Shown: positions 9,573-17,758 of the stretch, piece by piece
Position numbering within the stretch: the first letter of the stretch is position 1
Layout: the number at the start of each line of letters is the position of its first letter
Assembly: GCF_001559865.1 (NCBI RefSeq)
Contig: NZ_LOHE01000038.1
Span: 62,001 to 126,000 of the forward strand
DNA length: 64,000 bases
Source of the DNA: Abyssisolibacter fermentans
GTDB lineage: Bacteria > Bacillota > Clostridia > Tissierellales > MCWD3
Direction: 5' to 3'
Program-made: the position numbers and the translations under genes
The notes under the pieces: model-generated
Seen by the model: the letters and a program-made list of their open reading frames with translations, nothing else
What the model was told of the DNA's origin: nothing
Databases searched by the model: none

Positions 9573-11153
9573 TTAATTATTAGTCCACTTATATAAGTTT
9601 TTTTCTTCTACAGGTATATTACCTTTGGCAATATCATTTTTAAAGACTTTGTATGCTGAACAAGCTAACAAAACTGCCACAAAAACAATTGGAATTGCAA
9701 ATATTAAAGTAATTGATTGAAGCGTTTTCAACAAATTCAATCCAGGAACATTTTTTTCTAAAAACATTACTCCGATTGGAATTGCAAGGAACATAAAGCC
9801 CCACATTAATTTCCATGATGAACTTGGTTCTTCATTGCCTGATATATCTTTAGATGTTAAAATTGAAACAGATGTTGAGTGAGCTGTACATGTTGTTCCT
9901 AAATTGAAGAACATTAAAATTATATATACTACAAAGACTAAACCAGCTAGTGGTAATGTGCTAAGTGTTTCAGCTACTGCCCCAGCAGTAGTTAAACCAC
10001 CTATTTTATCTGCTAATTTGTAAACACCACTTAATTGCAATGACATCGAGTAGTTTCCTAAGATACCATATGTAACCCATGAAGCTAAAGGTGTCCAAAT
10101 ACATGTTGTCATAATAATTTCTTTGAGTGTTCTTCCATAAGAAATACGAGCAATCCATGTACCACAAGAAATTGCAAGACCAACATACCAAGACCAGTAG
10201 AATACTGTCCAGCTCTGAGCAAAACCAGTATTGCCAATAGCATCTGTAAAAAATGCCATCCTTACAGTTTCGGTTATGTTTGTCCCGATTGCCATTGTTA
10301 AATTATTAAGAACAAAGCTTTTATTTGGACTGCAAATAAATACATATATGAAGAATAAAATGCATAGCTTTACATTGTTTGTGCTAATCCATTGCATACC
10401 TTTGCTTATATTTTTAGAAACAGATGCTAAGAAGAAAATACCGAATGCTAATGTGACACCCATTTGCAAACCAAAGCTAGTTGGTATGTTTAATAAACGT
10501 GATAAAAGTTCAACAATTATAGGGGTTCCAAGACCAACTGTACTTGCCATACTGCCAACAAAACAGAATGCAATTATACCATCGATTGCCCAGCGCAATG
10601 CTTTATACTTGTTTCTGTCCTCTGTTAAAACACCACTGCAAAGATCTGACATTGCAAGAGATTTTGATTTTTTATTCCAATACATATATCCAATTGAGAA
10701 TGCAGGGATCAAATAGAATGTCCATGCAATAGGACCCCAATGGAACATACCATACGCAGATGCTAATTCGTAAGAGCGAACAGAGCCGGGTGTTACTCCA
10801 AATGGAGATTCATTTACATAATAAGCCCATTCAATCATACCGAAAGTTAATATACCAATAGCAAGGCAGGATGTTATAATCATTGAATTCCATGCAAATG
10901 ATGTGTAATGTGGTTTAGCATCCTTGCCACCTATTTTAATATCTCCATATTTTGAAAATGCAATAAATAATGCAAAAATTGCAAATGCAGCACCTGATCC
11001 CATGAATAACCAAGCTAAATCTCTTGTCATAAATTTGTAGAATACATCAATGAAGTGGGCTGTTTGCTGAGGCCACACGATAATTATGCCACTAAATAAG
11101 AATAGTAGCGATAAACCAATAATAGTTACAGGCTTATTTACTTTTTTTAACAT
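9573..11153 (-). CDS. BCCT-family quaternary amine transporter
   Basis: 526 residues with 12 hydrophobic segments, of the betaine/carnitine/choline transporter family. The signature TM8 stretch reads WTVFYWSWYVGLAISCGTW and is followed by IARISYGRT. Aligned by eye with BetP, the positions of W371 and W373 are Trp, but W374 is Tyr and W377 is Leu, so the aromatic box is altered and the substrate need not be glycine betaine. It is the first gene of an operon with the PLP lyase, driven by a TTGACT-N19-TATAAT promoter at 11321-11351. The neighbouring racemase and D-aminoacylase suggest import of an amino-acid-derived onium compound. Confidence 0.92.
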   Translation of the reverse strand: MLKKVNKPVTIIGLSLLFLFSGIIIVWPQQTAHFIDVFYKFMTRDLAWLFMGSGAAFAIFALFIAFSKYGDIKIGGKDAKPHYTSFAWNSMIITSCLAIGILTFGMIEWAYYVNESPFGVTPGSVRSYELASAYGMFHWGPIAWTFYLIPAFSIGYMYWNKKSKSLAMSDLCSGVLTEDRNKYKALRWAIDGIIAFCFVGSMASTVGLGTPIIVELLSRLLNIPTSFGLQMGVTLAFGIFFLASVSKNISKGMQWISTNNVKLCILFFIYVFICSPNKSFVLNNLTMAIGTNITETVRMAFFTDAIGNTGFAQSWTVFYWSWYVGLAISCGTWIARISYGRTLKEIIMTTCIWTPLASWVTYGILGNYSMSLQLSGVYKLADKIGGLTTAGAVAETLSTLPLAGLVFVVYIILMFFNLGTTCTAHSTSVSILTSKDISGNEEPSSSWKLMWGFMFLAIPIGVMFLEKNVPGLNLLKTLQSITLIFAIPIVFVAVLLACSAYKVFKNDIAKGNIPVEEKNLYKWTNN

Positions 11154-11253
11154 TGTATTTTCCTCCTTTTTTTTAAAACGAGTTAATCATTAGTTATTAC
11201 TACTTAAATTGTAATTGCATCAATTCTTTAATAATTTTTTTAATTACATTTTG

Positions 11254-11277
11254 TGAAATTGAAATCAAAATAAAATT
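11254..11277. repeat. Element shared by two promoter regions (copy 1)
   Basis: TGAAATTGAAATC, two to four variable bases, then TAAAATT. It recurs at 12705-12727 upstream of the D-aminoacylase gene. A perfect 12-bp palindrome TGCTGTACAGCA follows at 11288-11299. Both lie between the BCCT promoter and its start codon, so they are in the transcribed leader. Confidence 0.5.
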
Positions 11278-11320
11278 GTAACTAACTTGCTGTACAGCAC
11301 AAGCTCTTCTTGTATATACT

Positions 11321-11351
11321 ATTATAAAGTCTATTCTAAGTTGAGAGTCAA
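11321..11351 (-). promoter_or_regulatory. MerR-type promoter of BCCT/lyase operon
   Basis: Minus-strand -35 TTGACT (11346-11351), exactly 19 bases, -10 TATAAT (11321-11326). The spacer begins CT and ends CTT, as in the two promoters at 12613-12643 and 12665-12695. Confidence 0.75.
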
Positions 11352-11379
11352 CGGTAAGATTGATAAAATTTGAATTCTT

Positions 11380-12579
11380 TTAATCAAAATAACCAATATC
11401 TGCACTGAACTTTATAAAATATGATGGTTTTTTATTTTTTATATATACTGTTTGCAGGCGCTTTGTCAAATGGCAATATACTTCTTCAGGTGAAGCTGCC
11501 ATAAACTCTCCAAATTCTGAAAGACCAATTTCCTCTGTTCCCATTTTACCTAAAAGAATAACTTCATCCCCCATTTTTACATTTTGTAAATTGGATACAT
11601 CAACTATCATTTGATCCATGCATACGCCTCCTATAACTTTGCAACGGACAGAGTTAATAAGTACAACACCTTCACCACTGCCGATACGGCAAACATCTGA
11701 ATATCCAATAGGAAGTGTAGCAACTTTCATATCAGTAGGTGCACAATAACTTCGGCTATATCCAAAATATGTACCTTTCTTTACTGATTTTACATGTGCA
11801 ACAACTGTTTTAACATTTAAAGATGGCTTTAAATCAACTTTTTCAATCATGTAGTTATCTGTTAATCCACCTAGTAAAGCTGTTCCTATACGAACCATGT
11901 CACATGCCATCTCAGGATGATTAACTGTTCCTGGAGAATTACAACAATGTTTGATTCCTAGACTTATACCACTTTTCTCAAATTCGTGAACAAAATGACA
12001 GAAACGCTTATATTGTAAATTAGTAAAGTTTGTTGAGTCTTCATCTAAATCATAGAATGTCGCAATGTGTGTAAAAACGCCAGATATATCTAAATATTTA
12101 CTTGATGCAATGTTTTTACATTGATTTAGTGCTTGATTTAAATATTCATCATAGCACATTAAGCCGATACGGCTCATACCAGTATCCAATTTGATATTTA
12201 CATCTACTATTATATTAGTTTCTTTACAATATCTTATAAGGTCACATGCATATTCGTAAGAAACAATAGCTTGTGTAATATTATACTTATTTAAATATTT
12301 TGCTAAGTGAGGTGGTGTATACCCTAAAATAAGTATCATTTTGTCGGTTCCAGTTTTTCTTACAGTTATTGCCTCTTCTAAGTTAGAAACTGCATAACTA
12401 ACTCTTTCATATTTATCTAATAGTTTCACTATTGATATATCTCCACAATTATTTGCATTTGCTTTAATTACTGCCATAATTTTTGTGTTTTTGGGTAATT
12501 TGTTTGCTAAAGTCAAATAGTTTGCTTCAATGGCATCCAAGTCAACTTCTGCCCATGCTCTCTTTAAAAATAAATTCAT
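11380..12579 (-). CDS. Alanine racemase-type amino acid racemase
   Basis: 399 residues of the PLP alanine racemase fold type III. The catalytic lysine is K39 in MAVIKANAN, and the second base is the tyrosine in GYSRSY near residue 275, followed by the expected PIGYSDV. The usual KANAYGHG is changed to KANANNCG, so the loop next to PLP is atypical. This fits a racemase of broader or different specificity, or a catabolic paralogue, rather than the housekeeping Alr. The gene is divergent from an N-acyl-D-amino-acid deacylase and has its own 19-bp-spacer promoter. I infer a role in converting D-amino acids for catabolism. AAGGAG precedes the ATG. Confidence 0.87.
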   Translation of the reverse strand: MNLFLKRAWAEVDLDAIEANYLTLANKLPKNTKIMAVIKANANNCGDISIVKLLDKYERVSYAVSNLEEAITVRKTGTDKMILILGYTPPHLAKYLNKYNITQAIVSYEYACDLIRYCKETNIIVDVNIKLDTGMSRIGLMCYDEYLNQALNQCKNIASSKYLDISGVFTHIATFYDLDEDSTNFTNLQYKRFCHFVHEFEKSGISLGIKHCCNSPGTVNHPEMACDMVRIGTALLGGLTDNYMIEKVDLKPSLNVKTVVAHVKSVKKGTYFGYSRSYCAPTDMKVATLPIGYSDVCRIGSGEGVVLINSVRCKVIGGVCMDQMIVDVSNLQNVKMGDEVILLGKMGTEEIGLSEFGEFMAASPEEVYCHLTKRLQTVYIKNKKPSYFIKFSADIGYFD

Positions 12580-12612
12580 TTTAATGCTCCTTTACAAATT
12601 ATTTGTAGGGTT

Positions 12613-12643
12613 ATTATAAAGCCTAATGCTACAAAAGAGTCAA
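12613..12643 (-). promoter_or_regulatory. MerR-type promoter of the racemase gene
   Basis: Minus-strand TTGACT (12638-12643), 19-bp spacer, TATAAT (12613-12618). It is back to back with the promoter of the divergent deacylase gene. Confidence 0.75.
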
Positions 12644-12664
12644 CAACCTTTTTTGATAAATCTC

Positions 12665-12695
12665 TTGACTCTACACCTACATAAACCTTTATAAT
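12665..12695 (+). promoter_or_regulatory. MerR-type promoter of the D-aminoacylase gene
   Basis: Plus-strand TTGACT (12665-12670), 19-bp spacer, TATAAT (12690-12695). The second copy of the shared TGAAATTGAAATC element follows at 12705-12727 in the leader. Confidence 0.78.
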
Positions 12696-12769
12696 TATGT
12701 ATATTGAAATTGAAATCGAATAAAATTACTTAGTAACTTCTTGAAAAATAATTCAAAGGAGATTTGGTC

Positions 12770-14356
12770 ATGTATGATATTTTAATTAAAAACGCTAAAA
12801 TTTATGATGGTTCAGGACAATCTGCATTTATAGGCAACATATTAGTAAAAAATGATAAAATTGTTGAGATAGGTAATTGTACTGGAGAGGCTATCAGAGT
12901 AATTGATGCAAATGGATTGTGTGCTGCACCAGGAATTATAGATGCACATACGCATGATGATAATAATGTAATACATAACAAACAAATGGCATCTGCATTA
13001 TATCAAGGCGTAACAACAGAAGTTACAGGTATGTGTGGCTTAGGACAGATACCTTCAAAAAAAGAAGATATTCCTGATATTTTACGCATGTACGCAGGTA
13101 TAGTTGAATATAAGGAAAATTCACCTTTCTATTATACTAATGTAGATGAGTATCTATCATTAGCAGATGGTGCTGCAATTAATGTTGCTTCATCAGTTAA
13201 TCATTGTGCATTAAGAATTTTTGCGGGCGGATTCAAATCAACTAAATACGAAGACATTGCCGAAGTAATGAAAGATGAACTAAGGAAAAACCTCCGTATG
13301 GGTGCTGTAGGATTTTCAATTGGCTTAGATTATTTTCCAGCACATTCAGATGTGGTTTCAACACAAGAGCTAATTGATTTATGTAAAGTTGCAAAGGAAG
13401 AAAATGCGCTTATGTTTTCTCATGTACGTCCAGGAGGAAAAGGAATTGATCCATTAGAAGAGATGGAGATTGTTGCGAGAGAGTCAGGTGCTAAGGTTCA
13501 TATTCTACACACAAAAACATTCCACCCGTCTTCTTCAGGACATCCAGAATATATAACAGATAGATTTGATAAAGCAAATGCAGAAGGAGCTAGTGTAACA
13601 TTAGAGTTTTATCCATATCCGGGTTGGGAGACATTAGGATTATACTATATTCCTTTTTGGGCAATTGAAGGTGGATATGATGCTTTGATGGAACGTTTAG
13701 GAAATCCAAAACTTCGTGAAAGACTCGCCGCTGAAATAGAAGAAAATTATAATTACCTAATGGGTGATGACGTACCTGCTATATGTTCATTTGCAAGATA
13801 CCATGAGAGTTATGAAGGTATAACATTTGATGAAATTTGTGAATTACGTAAACAACCTATGGGAGAGATGATCCTTGATGTTATGTATGAAACTAAATTG
13901 GGTTTTGGCGCACTTTCATCAGACATTAAAGATCAAACTATTTACAAACAAATTCAAGATGATTATATGACATTATTCAAAAGTTCATATTATACAGTGT
14001 CAAGTGACAGCATAATTGTTGGTACTTTTCCTCATCCTCGTGTATTTGGTACTTTTGCAAAGATTATGAGATTAACACGTGAATACAACATGTCTCTTGA
14101 ACATACAATATATAAATTAACAAAATTTGTAGCAGATAGATACTCATTTGCAGATAGAGGACATTTAGCTGTTGGAAAAGCTGCAGATATTATGATATTT
14201 AACTATGATAAGGTTGAAGATTGCTCTAATTATAAAAATCCTCGTCTTCCGGCTAAAGGTATGGAATATGTAATAGTAAATGGTAGGATTGCTTTAGAAC
14301 AAGGTAAACCTAATGGTATTTTTGCAGGTAAAGCTCTAAGACGTGCAGGTTGCTAG
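12770..14356 (+). CDS. N-acyl-D-amino-acid deacylase (amidohydrolase superfamily)
   Basis: 528 residues, zinc amidohydrolase. The HxH metal motif is in APGIIDAHTHDD near residue 60. The cysteine that bridges the metals in D-aminoacylases is in TGMCGLG near 95. Later ligands lie in FSHVRPGG and ILHTKT, and the catalytic aspartate in SSDSIIVGTFPHPR near 415. By family it removes the acyl group from N-acyl-D-amino acids in the cytoplasm, giving free D-amino acids. I start at the ATG at 12770: AAAGGAGA lies seven bases upstream, whereas the TTG two codons earlier is too close. The divergent racemase would process its product. A terminator follows. Confidence 0.9.
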   Translation: MYDILIKNAKIYDGSGQSAFIGNILVKNDKIVEIGNCTGEAIRVIDANGLCAAPGIIDAHTHDDNNVIHNKQMASALYQGVTTEVTGMCGLGQIPSKKEDIPDILRMYAGIVEYKENSPFYYTNVDEYLSLADGAAINVASSVNHCALRIFAGGFKSTKYEDIAEVMKDELRKNLRMGAVGFSIGLDYFPAHSDVVSTQELIDLCKVAKEENALMFSHVRPGGKGIDPLEEMEIVARESGAKVHILHTKTFHPSSSGHPEYITDRFDKANAEGASVTLEFYPYPGWETLGLYYIPFWAIEGGYDALMERLGNPKLRERLAAEIEENYNYLMGDDVPAICSFARYHESYEGITFDEICELRKQPMGEMILDVMYETKLGFGALSSDIKDQTIYKQIQDDYMTLFKSSYYTVSSDSIIVGTFPHPRVFGTFAKIMRLTREYNMSLEHTIYKLTKFVADRYSFADRGHLAVGKAADIMIFNYDKVEDCSNYKNPRLPAKGMEYVIVNGRIALEQGKPNGIFAGKALRRAGC

Positions 14357-14387
14357 ATATAAAATTCAATAGGTAGTGATAGAAATG

Positions 14388-14428
14388 AAAGACGACGTTT
14401 ACTTAATATGAATAAAACGTCGTTTTTT
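14388..14428. terminator. Bidirectional terminator between deacylase and MerR genes
   Basis: Stem ACGACGTTT/AAACGTCGT followed by TTTTTTG on the plus strand, between two convergent genes. Confidence 0.88.
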
Positions 14429-14432
14429 GTAA

Positions 14433-15251
14433 TTATTTGTATTTAACTTCTATTTGAATTTCGTACATTGAGTTTGTATAGTCATGAAAATTATTTTCAT
14501 ATTCGTTTGCAATTACAATTCCACTATCAATATTAACGTTTTCAAAATATTTTTGCAATTTTTTTATAGGGCCAAAGTTACCTTGAAATAGTCTGACTCG
14601 AAAACAAACATACATCCCTGCAGGTAATACTTTAAAATATTTTAAATCAAACTTTTGCTTTTCATTTAAGTATAAAAACGAATATTTAGGTAATAATTTC
14701 TTACTTAACATCTGATTGAAATCTAATATACAACCCCATTGTCGCTTATAGTGCAAATCACTAAGACCTGGTAAATTTTTTATTTTCAATAACTCTATAT
14801 CAGAACTAGAAATTTGACGTCCTTCTTCATAAGGAACTGCTAAAATATATCTTTCTGGTAAACATACTTCATATAAATTTTTCTCTATAAAATCATCAGT
14901 TTCTTTAAATGAAAAAAAATCTATATACCATTCAAGTATTTCTTTTTGTTTTTGGATTTCATTAATTTGTTTGTCATATTCTCTTTTTCTTTGCTCTAAA
15001 AGAGGAAGCAGGTATTCAGATGTTCCGTTTTGGAGTACAGATGATATTTCAGAAAGTTTAAATCCTAATTTTTGCAAGTATTTAATTCTATCAATATAAT
15101 GAAATTGTTCTATAGAGTAGTACCTATATCCAGACTGTGCATCAATTTGCTCAGGCTTTACTAACCCAAGTTTATCATAATGTCTGAGGGTTGCAACAGA
15201 AACGTTAAGAATTTCAGCGGTTTTTCCAATAGAAAACAACTTTTCATGCAT
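14433..15251 (-). CDS. MerR-family regulator, probable controller of the D-amino acid/BCCT locus
   Basis: 272 residues. N-terminal HTH LFSIGKTAEILNVSVATLRHYDKLGLVKP, wing DAQSGYRYY, coiled coil at about 85-120 and a ligand domain to the end. It is a paralogue in layout of the regulator at 7225. Three promoters within 4 kb (11321, 12613, 12665) have the TTGACT-N19-TATAAT geometry that MerR proteins act on, so I infer that it controls the transporter/lyase operon, racemase and deacylase. Its own upstream region does not show that geometry. GAGGT precedes its ATG. The ligand is unknown, perhaps an amino acid or onium compound. Confidence 0.88.
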   Translation of the reverse strand: MHEKLFSIGKTAEILNVSVATLRHYDKLGLVKPEQIDAQSGYRYYSIEQFHYIDRIKYLQKLGFKLSEISSVLQNGTSEYLLPLLEQRKREYDKQINEIQKQKEILEWYIDFFSFKETDDFIEKNLYEVCLPERYILAVPYEEGRQISSSDIELLKIKNLPGLSDLHYKRQWGCILDFNQMLSKKLLPKYSFLYLNEKQKFDLKYFKVLPAGMYVCFRVRLFQGNFGPIKKLQKYFENVNIDSGIVIANEYENNFHDYTNSMYEIQIEVKYK

Positions 15252-15520
15252 CTATGATTACCTCTTTCAAATTTTTACAATTATTTTATGAATTATCTAT
15301 GTTTACCTAGTTATATATACAATACTAGCATTTTTTATACTAAACTTCAATAAATATTGTTCAATGACAGCTCTGAAAAATAAAATTTATTAGACTACTC
15401 TGTTTTAATAAAATCCAGCTTTTCTGGATAAATTTTTATGGTTTCAAAAAAATTATCCACACCCTAATATTACACCTTACTGTATACAGTTGTAATATAA
15501 ATGTGCTATCTGGGATTAGA

Positions 15521-15643
15521 GTATTGATTTTTCATTGCATTATAATTCAAACTATTTGTATGTAGTATTTCATATTTATGGTTCTTTTGAATATTAAATC
15601 CTTTATTCTCTATGTTCCATCTTTTTTTCTTCTTGCATTAGCT
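15521..15643 (-). pseudogene. Transposase C-terminal fragment
   Basis: Reading leftward, one frame gives RRKKRWNIENKGFNIQKN and then SLNYNAMKNQY. This is the C-terminal RWKIENEGFN..QKN....NYNAMKNHY signature of a clostridial DDE transposase family. No start or catalytic domain remains. The rest of 15252-15760 shows no gene; a small AGGCTTAC/GTAAGCCT hairpin at 15722-15743 lies just after trpS. Confidence 0.65.
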
Positions 15644-15721
15644 TCAGTTGGAAATTATCTTAAGAAGCAGTAAAGCTAATAATTGTATCATTGCTAAACA
15701 CTTGGCATACAACATTGTTGA

Positions 15722-15743
15722 AGGCTTACCTCTATAGTAAGCC
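15722..15743 (-). terminator. Probable terminator hairpin of trpS
   Basis: Eight-bp stem AGGCTTAC/GTAAGCCT with a six-base loop, 20 bases after the trpS stop. The T-run is weak on the minus strand. Confidence 0.5.
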
Positions 15744-15763
15744 TCTTTATAGCTATTTAGCTT

Positions 15764-16759
15764 CTATTCTATTTGAATACTCATTGCTTTTTTAATTTCT
15801 TCAACAGTCTTTTTACCAACTATATTTGCCTTTTCGCTACCTGCAAGTATTATATCACGTACTTCAGATTTATGCTCCTCATAATAAGCTCGTTTTTCTC
15901 TAAATGGAGCAATAAGACAATTAATTTTTTTTGCCAAAAGATTTTTACAAGCCACGCAACCAATATTTGCATTTTTACACATTTCACAAATATTTTCATA
16001 TTCACTATGATTAAATGCTTCATGATATTTGCTAACTGTACATATATCTGGATTCCCTTTATCTTTTATACTTATCCTATTTCTATCTGTTACTGCTGAT
16101 TTTACTTTCGCATTAACATCTTCAATAGTATCTGCTAAATATATTGCGTTACCAAGACTCTTACCCATTTTAGAATTTCCATCTAATCCAATAAGTCTTG
16201 GTGTATTACTAATTAATGCTTGTGGTTCTTTAATAACTACCTGCCCCCTACCATATAAATTATTAAATCGTCTTGCAATTTTTCTTGATTGCTCTATGTG
16301 TGGAAGTTGGTCGTCACCAACTGGAACTAAATCCGCATTACAAAAAGTTATGTCAGCTGTTTGGCTAACAGGATAACCTAAAAAACCATAACTTAAGTCA
16401 TCATATCCATATTGTTTAGCTTCTGTTTTAATAGTTGGGTTATGACGTAATGAATTTACAGAAACAAGCATTGAATAGAATACAGTTAATTCTGCAATTG
16501 CACTTATTTTAGATTGTAAAAACATAGTTATATTGTTAGGATCTAGCCCCACTGATAAATTATCAATTGCAACATCATAAATACTTTCATTTATTAACTC
16601 AGGTCGTTGAAAATGAGTTGTCAATGCCTGAATATCTGCTAATATAATAAAAGTATCATATTCATTTTGTAACTTAACTCTGTTTTGAAGACTGCCTACA
16701 TAATGTCCTAAATGTAGTCTGCCAGTTGTTCTATCGCCTGTTAAAATTCGTTTCATCAT
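15764..16759 (-). CDS. trpS: Tryptophanyl-tRNA synthetase
   Basis: Class I synthetase charging tRNA-Trp, about 331 residues, the normal bacterial length. The HIGH motif appears as GRLHLGH near residue 16, and KMSKS as KMGKS near 200 in GNSKMGKSLGN. The SAxKP-type loop region SYGFLGYPVSQTADI is present. Of three possible ATGs I choose 16759, because AAGGAG at 16769-16774 would directly abut the ATG at 16768 but is nine bases from 16759. Upstream are a trp T-box and a nine-codon Trp-Trp peptide, indicating regulation by tRNA-Trp charging at two levels. It is monocistronic. Confidence 0.95.
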   Translation of the reverse strand: MMKRILTGDRTTGRLHLGHYVGSLQNRVKLQNEYDTFIILADIQALTTHFQRPELINESIYDVAIDNLSVGLDPNNITMFLQSKISAIAELTVFYSMLVSVNSLRHNPTIKTEAKQYGYDDLSYGFLGYPVSQTADITFCNADLVPVGDDQLPHIEQSRKIARRFNNLYGRGQVVIKEPQALISNTPRLIGLDGNSKMGKSLGNAIYLADTIEDVNAKVKSAVTDRNRISIKDKGNPDICTVSKYHEAFNHSEYENICEMCKNANIGCVACKNLLAKKINCLIAPFREKRAYYEEHKSEVRDIILAGSEKANIVGKKTVEEIKKAMSIQIE

Positions 16760-16785
16760 TTTAAACATCTCCTTAAAATATTATT

Positions 16786-16815
16786 TTATAATAAATACCA
16801 CCAACCATCTTCCAT
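16786..16815 (-). CDS. Trp-Trp leader peptide between T-box and trpS
   Basis: A nine-codon frame, MEDGWWYLL, with AAGGAG eight bases before its ATG. It contains two adjacent Trp codons. Its stop codon lies 11 bases before the trpS Shine-Dalgarno, so a ribosome stalled at the Trp codons and one that reaches the stop would expose or cover the trpS start differently. The arrangement resembles the leader peptide of the Bacillus subtilis anti-TRAP operon (T-box plus three Trp codons). No protein evidence exists here; translation is inferred from the ribosome binding site. Confidence 0.65.
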   Translation of the reverse strand: MEDGWWYLL

Positions 16816-16832
16816 AAAACCATCTCCTTAAA

Positions 16833-17053
16833 ATAAAAAACCCCTATCCCAAAAAGGACAGAAGTTTATTGTTCTGTTTAGCCACCCAAAATTAAAATTA
16901 CACGTACTAACATACGCTTCCATCATAACGGTTAGGATTTCCGTCAACACCTACTTGCAAAGCTTTCGAGTTGCCCTCATAAGTCCATTCAACATAGATT
17001 GAAATGCTATATTTTCACCATCAATAGCTCTCTTTAAATTCAAATTCTTATGT
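16833..17053 (-). promoter_or_regulatory. T-box riboswitch, tryptophan-specific
   Basis: Untranslated leader of trpS. The stem I base pairs CATAAG (17047-17052) with CTTATG (16978-16983). The specifier loop next to it carries the Trp codon TGG at 16985-16987, followed by a purine. The T-box bulge TGGC is at 16881-16884; its fourth base C pairs with the G discriminator expected in tRNA-Trp. The antiterminator helix is ACAGA/TCTGT. The competing terminator is a 12-bp stem (with wobbles) around loop TTTTTG at about 16840-16866, followed by TTTTTT. Uncharged tRNA-Trp should permit read-through. Confidence 0.9.
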
Positions 17054-17086
17054 TTACTACTCTTATTCAACGGTTTAATTTATATT

Positions 17087-17116
17087 ATTATATACTTTTA
17101 AAATCAGTTTTGTCAA
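17087..17116 (-). promoter_or_regulatory. Sigma-A promoter of the trpS leader
   Basis: Minus-strand TTGACA (17111-17116), 18-bp spacer, TATAAT (17087-17092), placing the transcript start near 17080, just before stem I of the T-box. Confidence 0.85.
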
Positions 17117-17151
17117 TTTAAATTACCTAATACAAATTTATACATGTCCGT

Positions 17152-17178
17152 AATCAAAATGAACCAACCCCTTGTTTA
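17152..17178 (+). repeat. REP-like repeat, degenerate copy
   Basis: AAAATGAACC, AACC, then CCTTGTTT; a diverged member of the repeat family described at 36610 and 39083. The rest of 17120-17500 shows no gene. Confidence 0.5.
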
Positions 17179-17516
17179 CTTTGACTTCTAATTCTTCAAA
17201 CCATTGTTTTAGACAAATACCTTTGATGACATATGATGGTGTCATTAGGATAATCGATAGTTCCATAATTTACTATTGAATATTTTAAACATTCTGTTTT
17301 GAATAGAAAAGTTTGCCTTGATATTTTGTTGAATGTGTCGAATGAATGTGTTTTTAATACTTTAATTGATTAATAAGGTTCCTGGGCAAAATATTCGTAG
17401 TATTTGACTTTATTTAGTTTTCATTAGAAAAATAGTTGGAACATATTTATATTTAAAATCATCTAATATATAGCTAAATGAAATTACTTGAATTTTCATG
17501 AGAAAGGAGGATTATT

Positions 17517-17642
17517 ATGAAAAAACTTAAAAAGAAAGTTAGTACAAGCACTATCATTACGTTTTGGGAAGCATGCGTATCTTGTGATTGTAGAAGTAGT
17601 GAAGATTACAAAAACGTCTCTCATGCTGAATATTTTGCGTAA
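17517..17642 (+). CDS. Cys-rich RiPP-like precursor peptide (orphan)
   Basis: A 41-codon gene with an excellent AAAGGAGG seven bases before ATG. The basic start MKKLKKKVSTST resembles the leaders of clostridial CLI_3235/Clo7bot-type bacteriocin precursors, and the core WEACVSCDC (residues 17-25) holds all three cysteines, followed by a polar tail ending EYFA. No maturase or exporter adjoins it; the nearest radical SAM/SPASM gene is at 41650. The motif EACV-S/T-C-D/N-C recurs in the remnant at 42876-42994. I infer a ribosomally made, thioether-modified peptide. The family assignment is by eye only. Confidence 0.6.
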   Translation: MKKLKKKVSTSTIITFWEACVSCDCRSSEDYKNVSHAEYFA

Positions 17643-17728
17643 TTATATACTAAGTACTTAAAATTTTGTTAGGCTTAAACCCATTTAAACTATATGAGCT
17701 TGAGCCTAATTACATATTTTGCATTAAA

Positions 17729-17758
17729 AAGACTAGCGGGCGCTAGTCTATAATTTTT
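17729..17758 (+). terminator. Terminator after the orphan precursor
   Basis: Stem AGACTAGC/GCTAGTCT with a GGGC loop, then ATAATTTTT. A second, weaker hairpin TTAGGCT/AGCCTAA lies at about 17670-17707. Confidence 0.7.
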
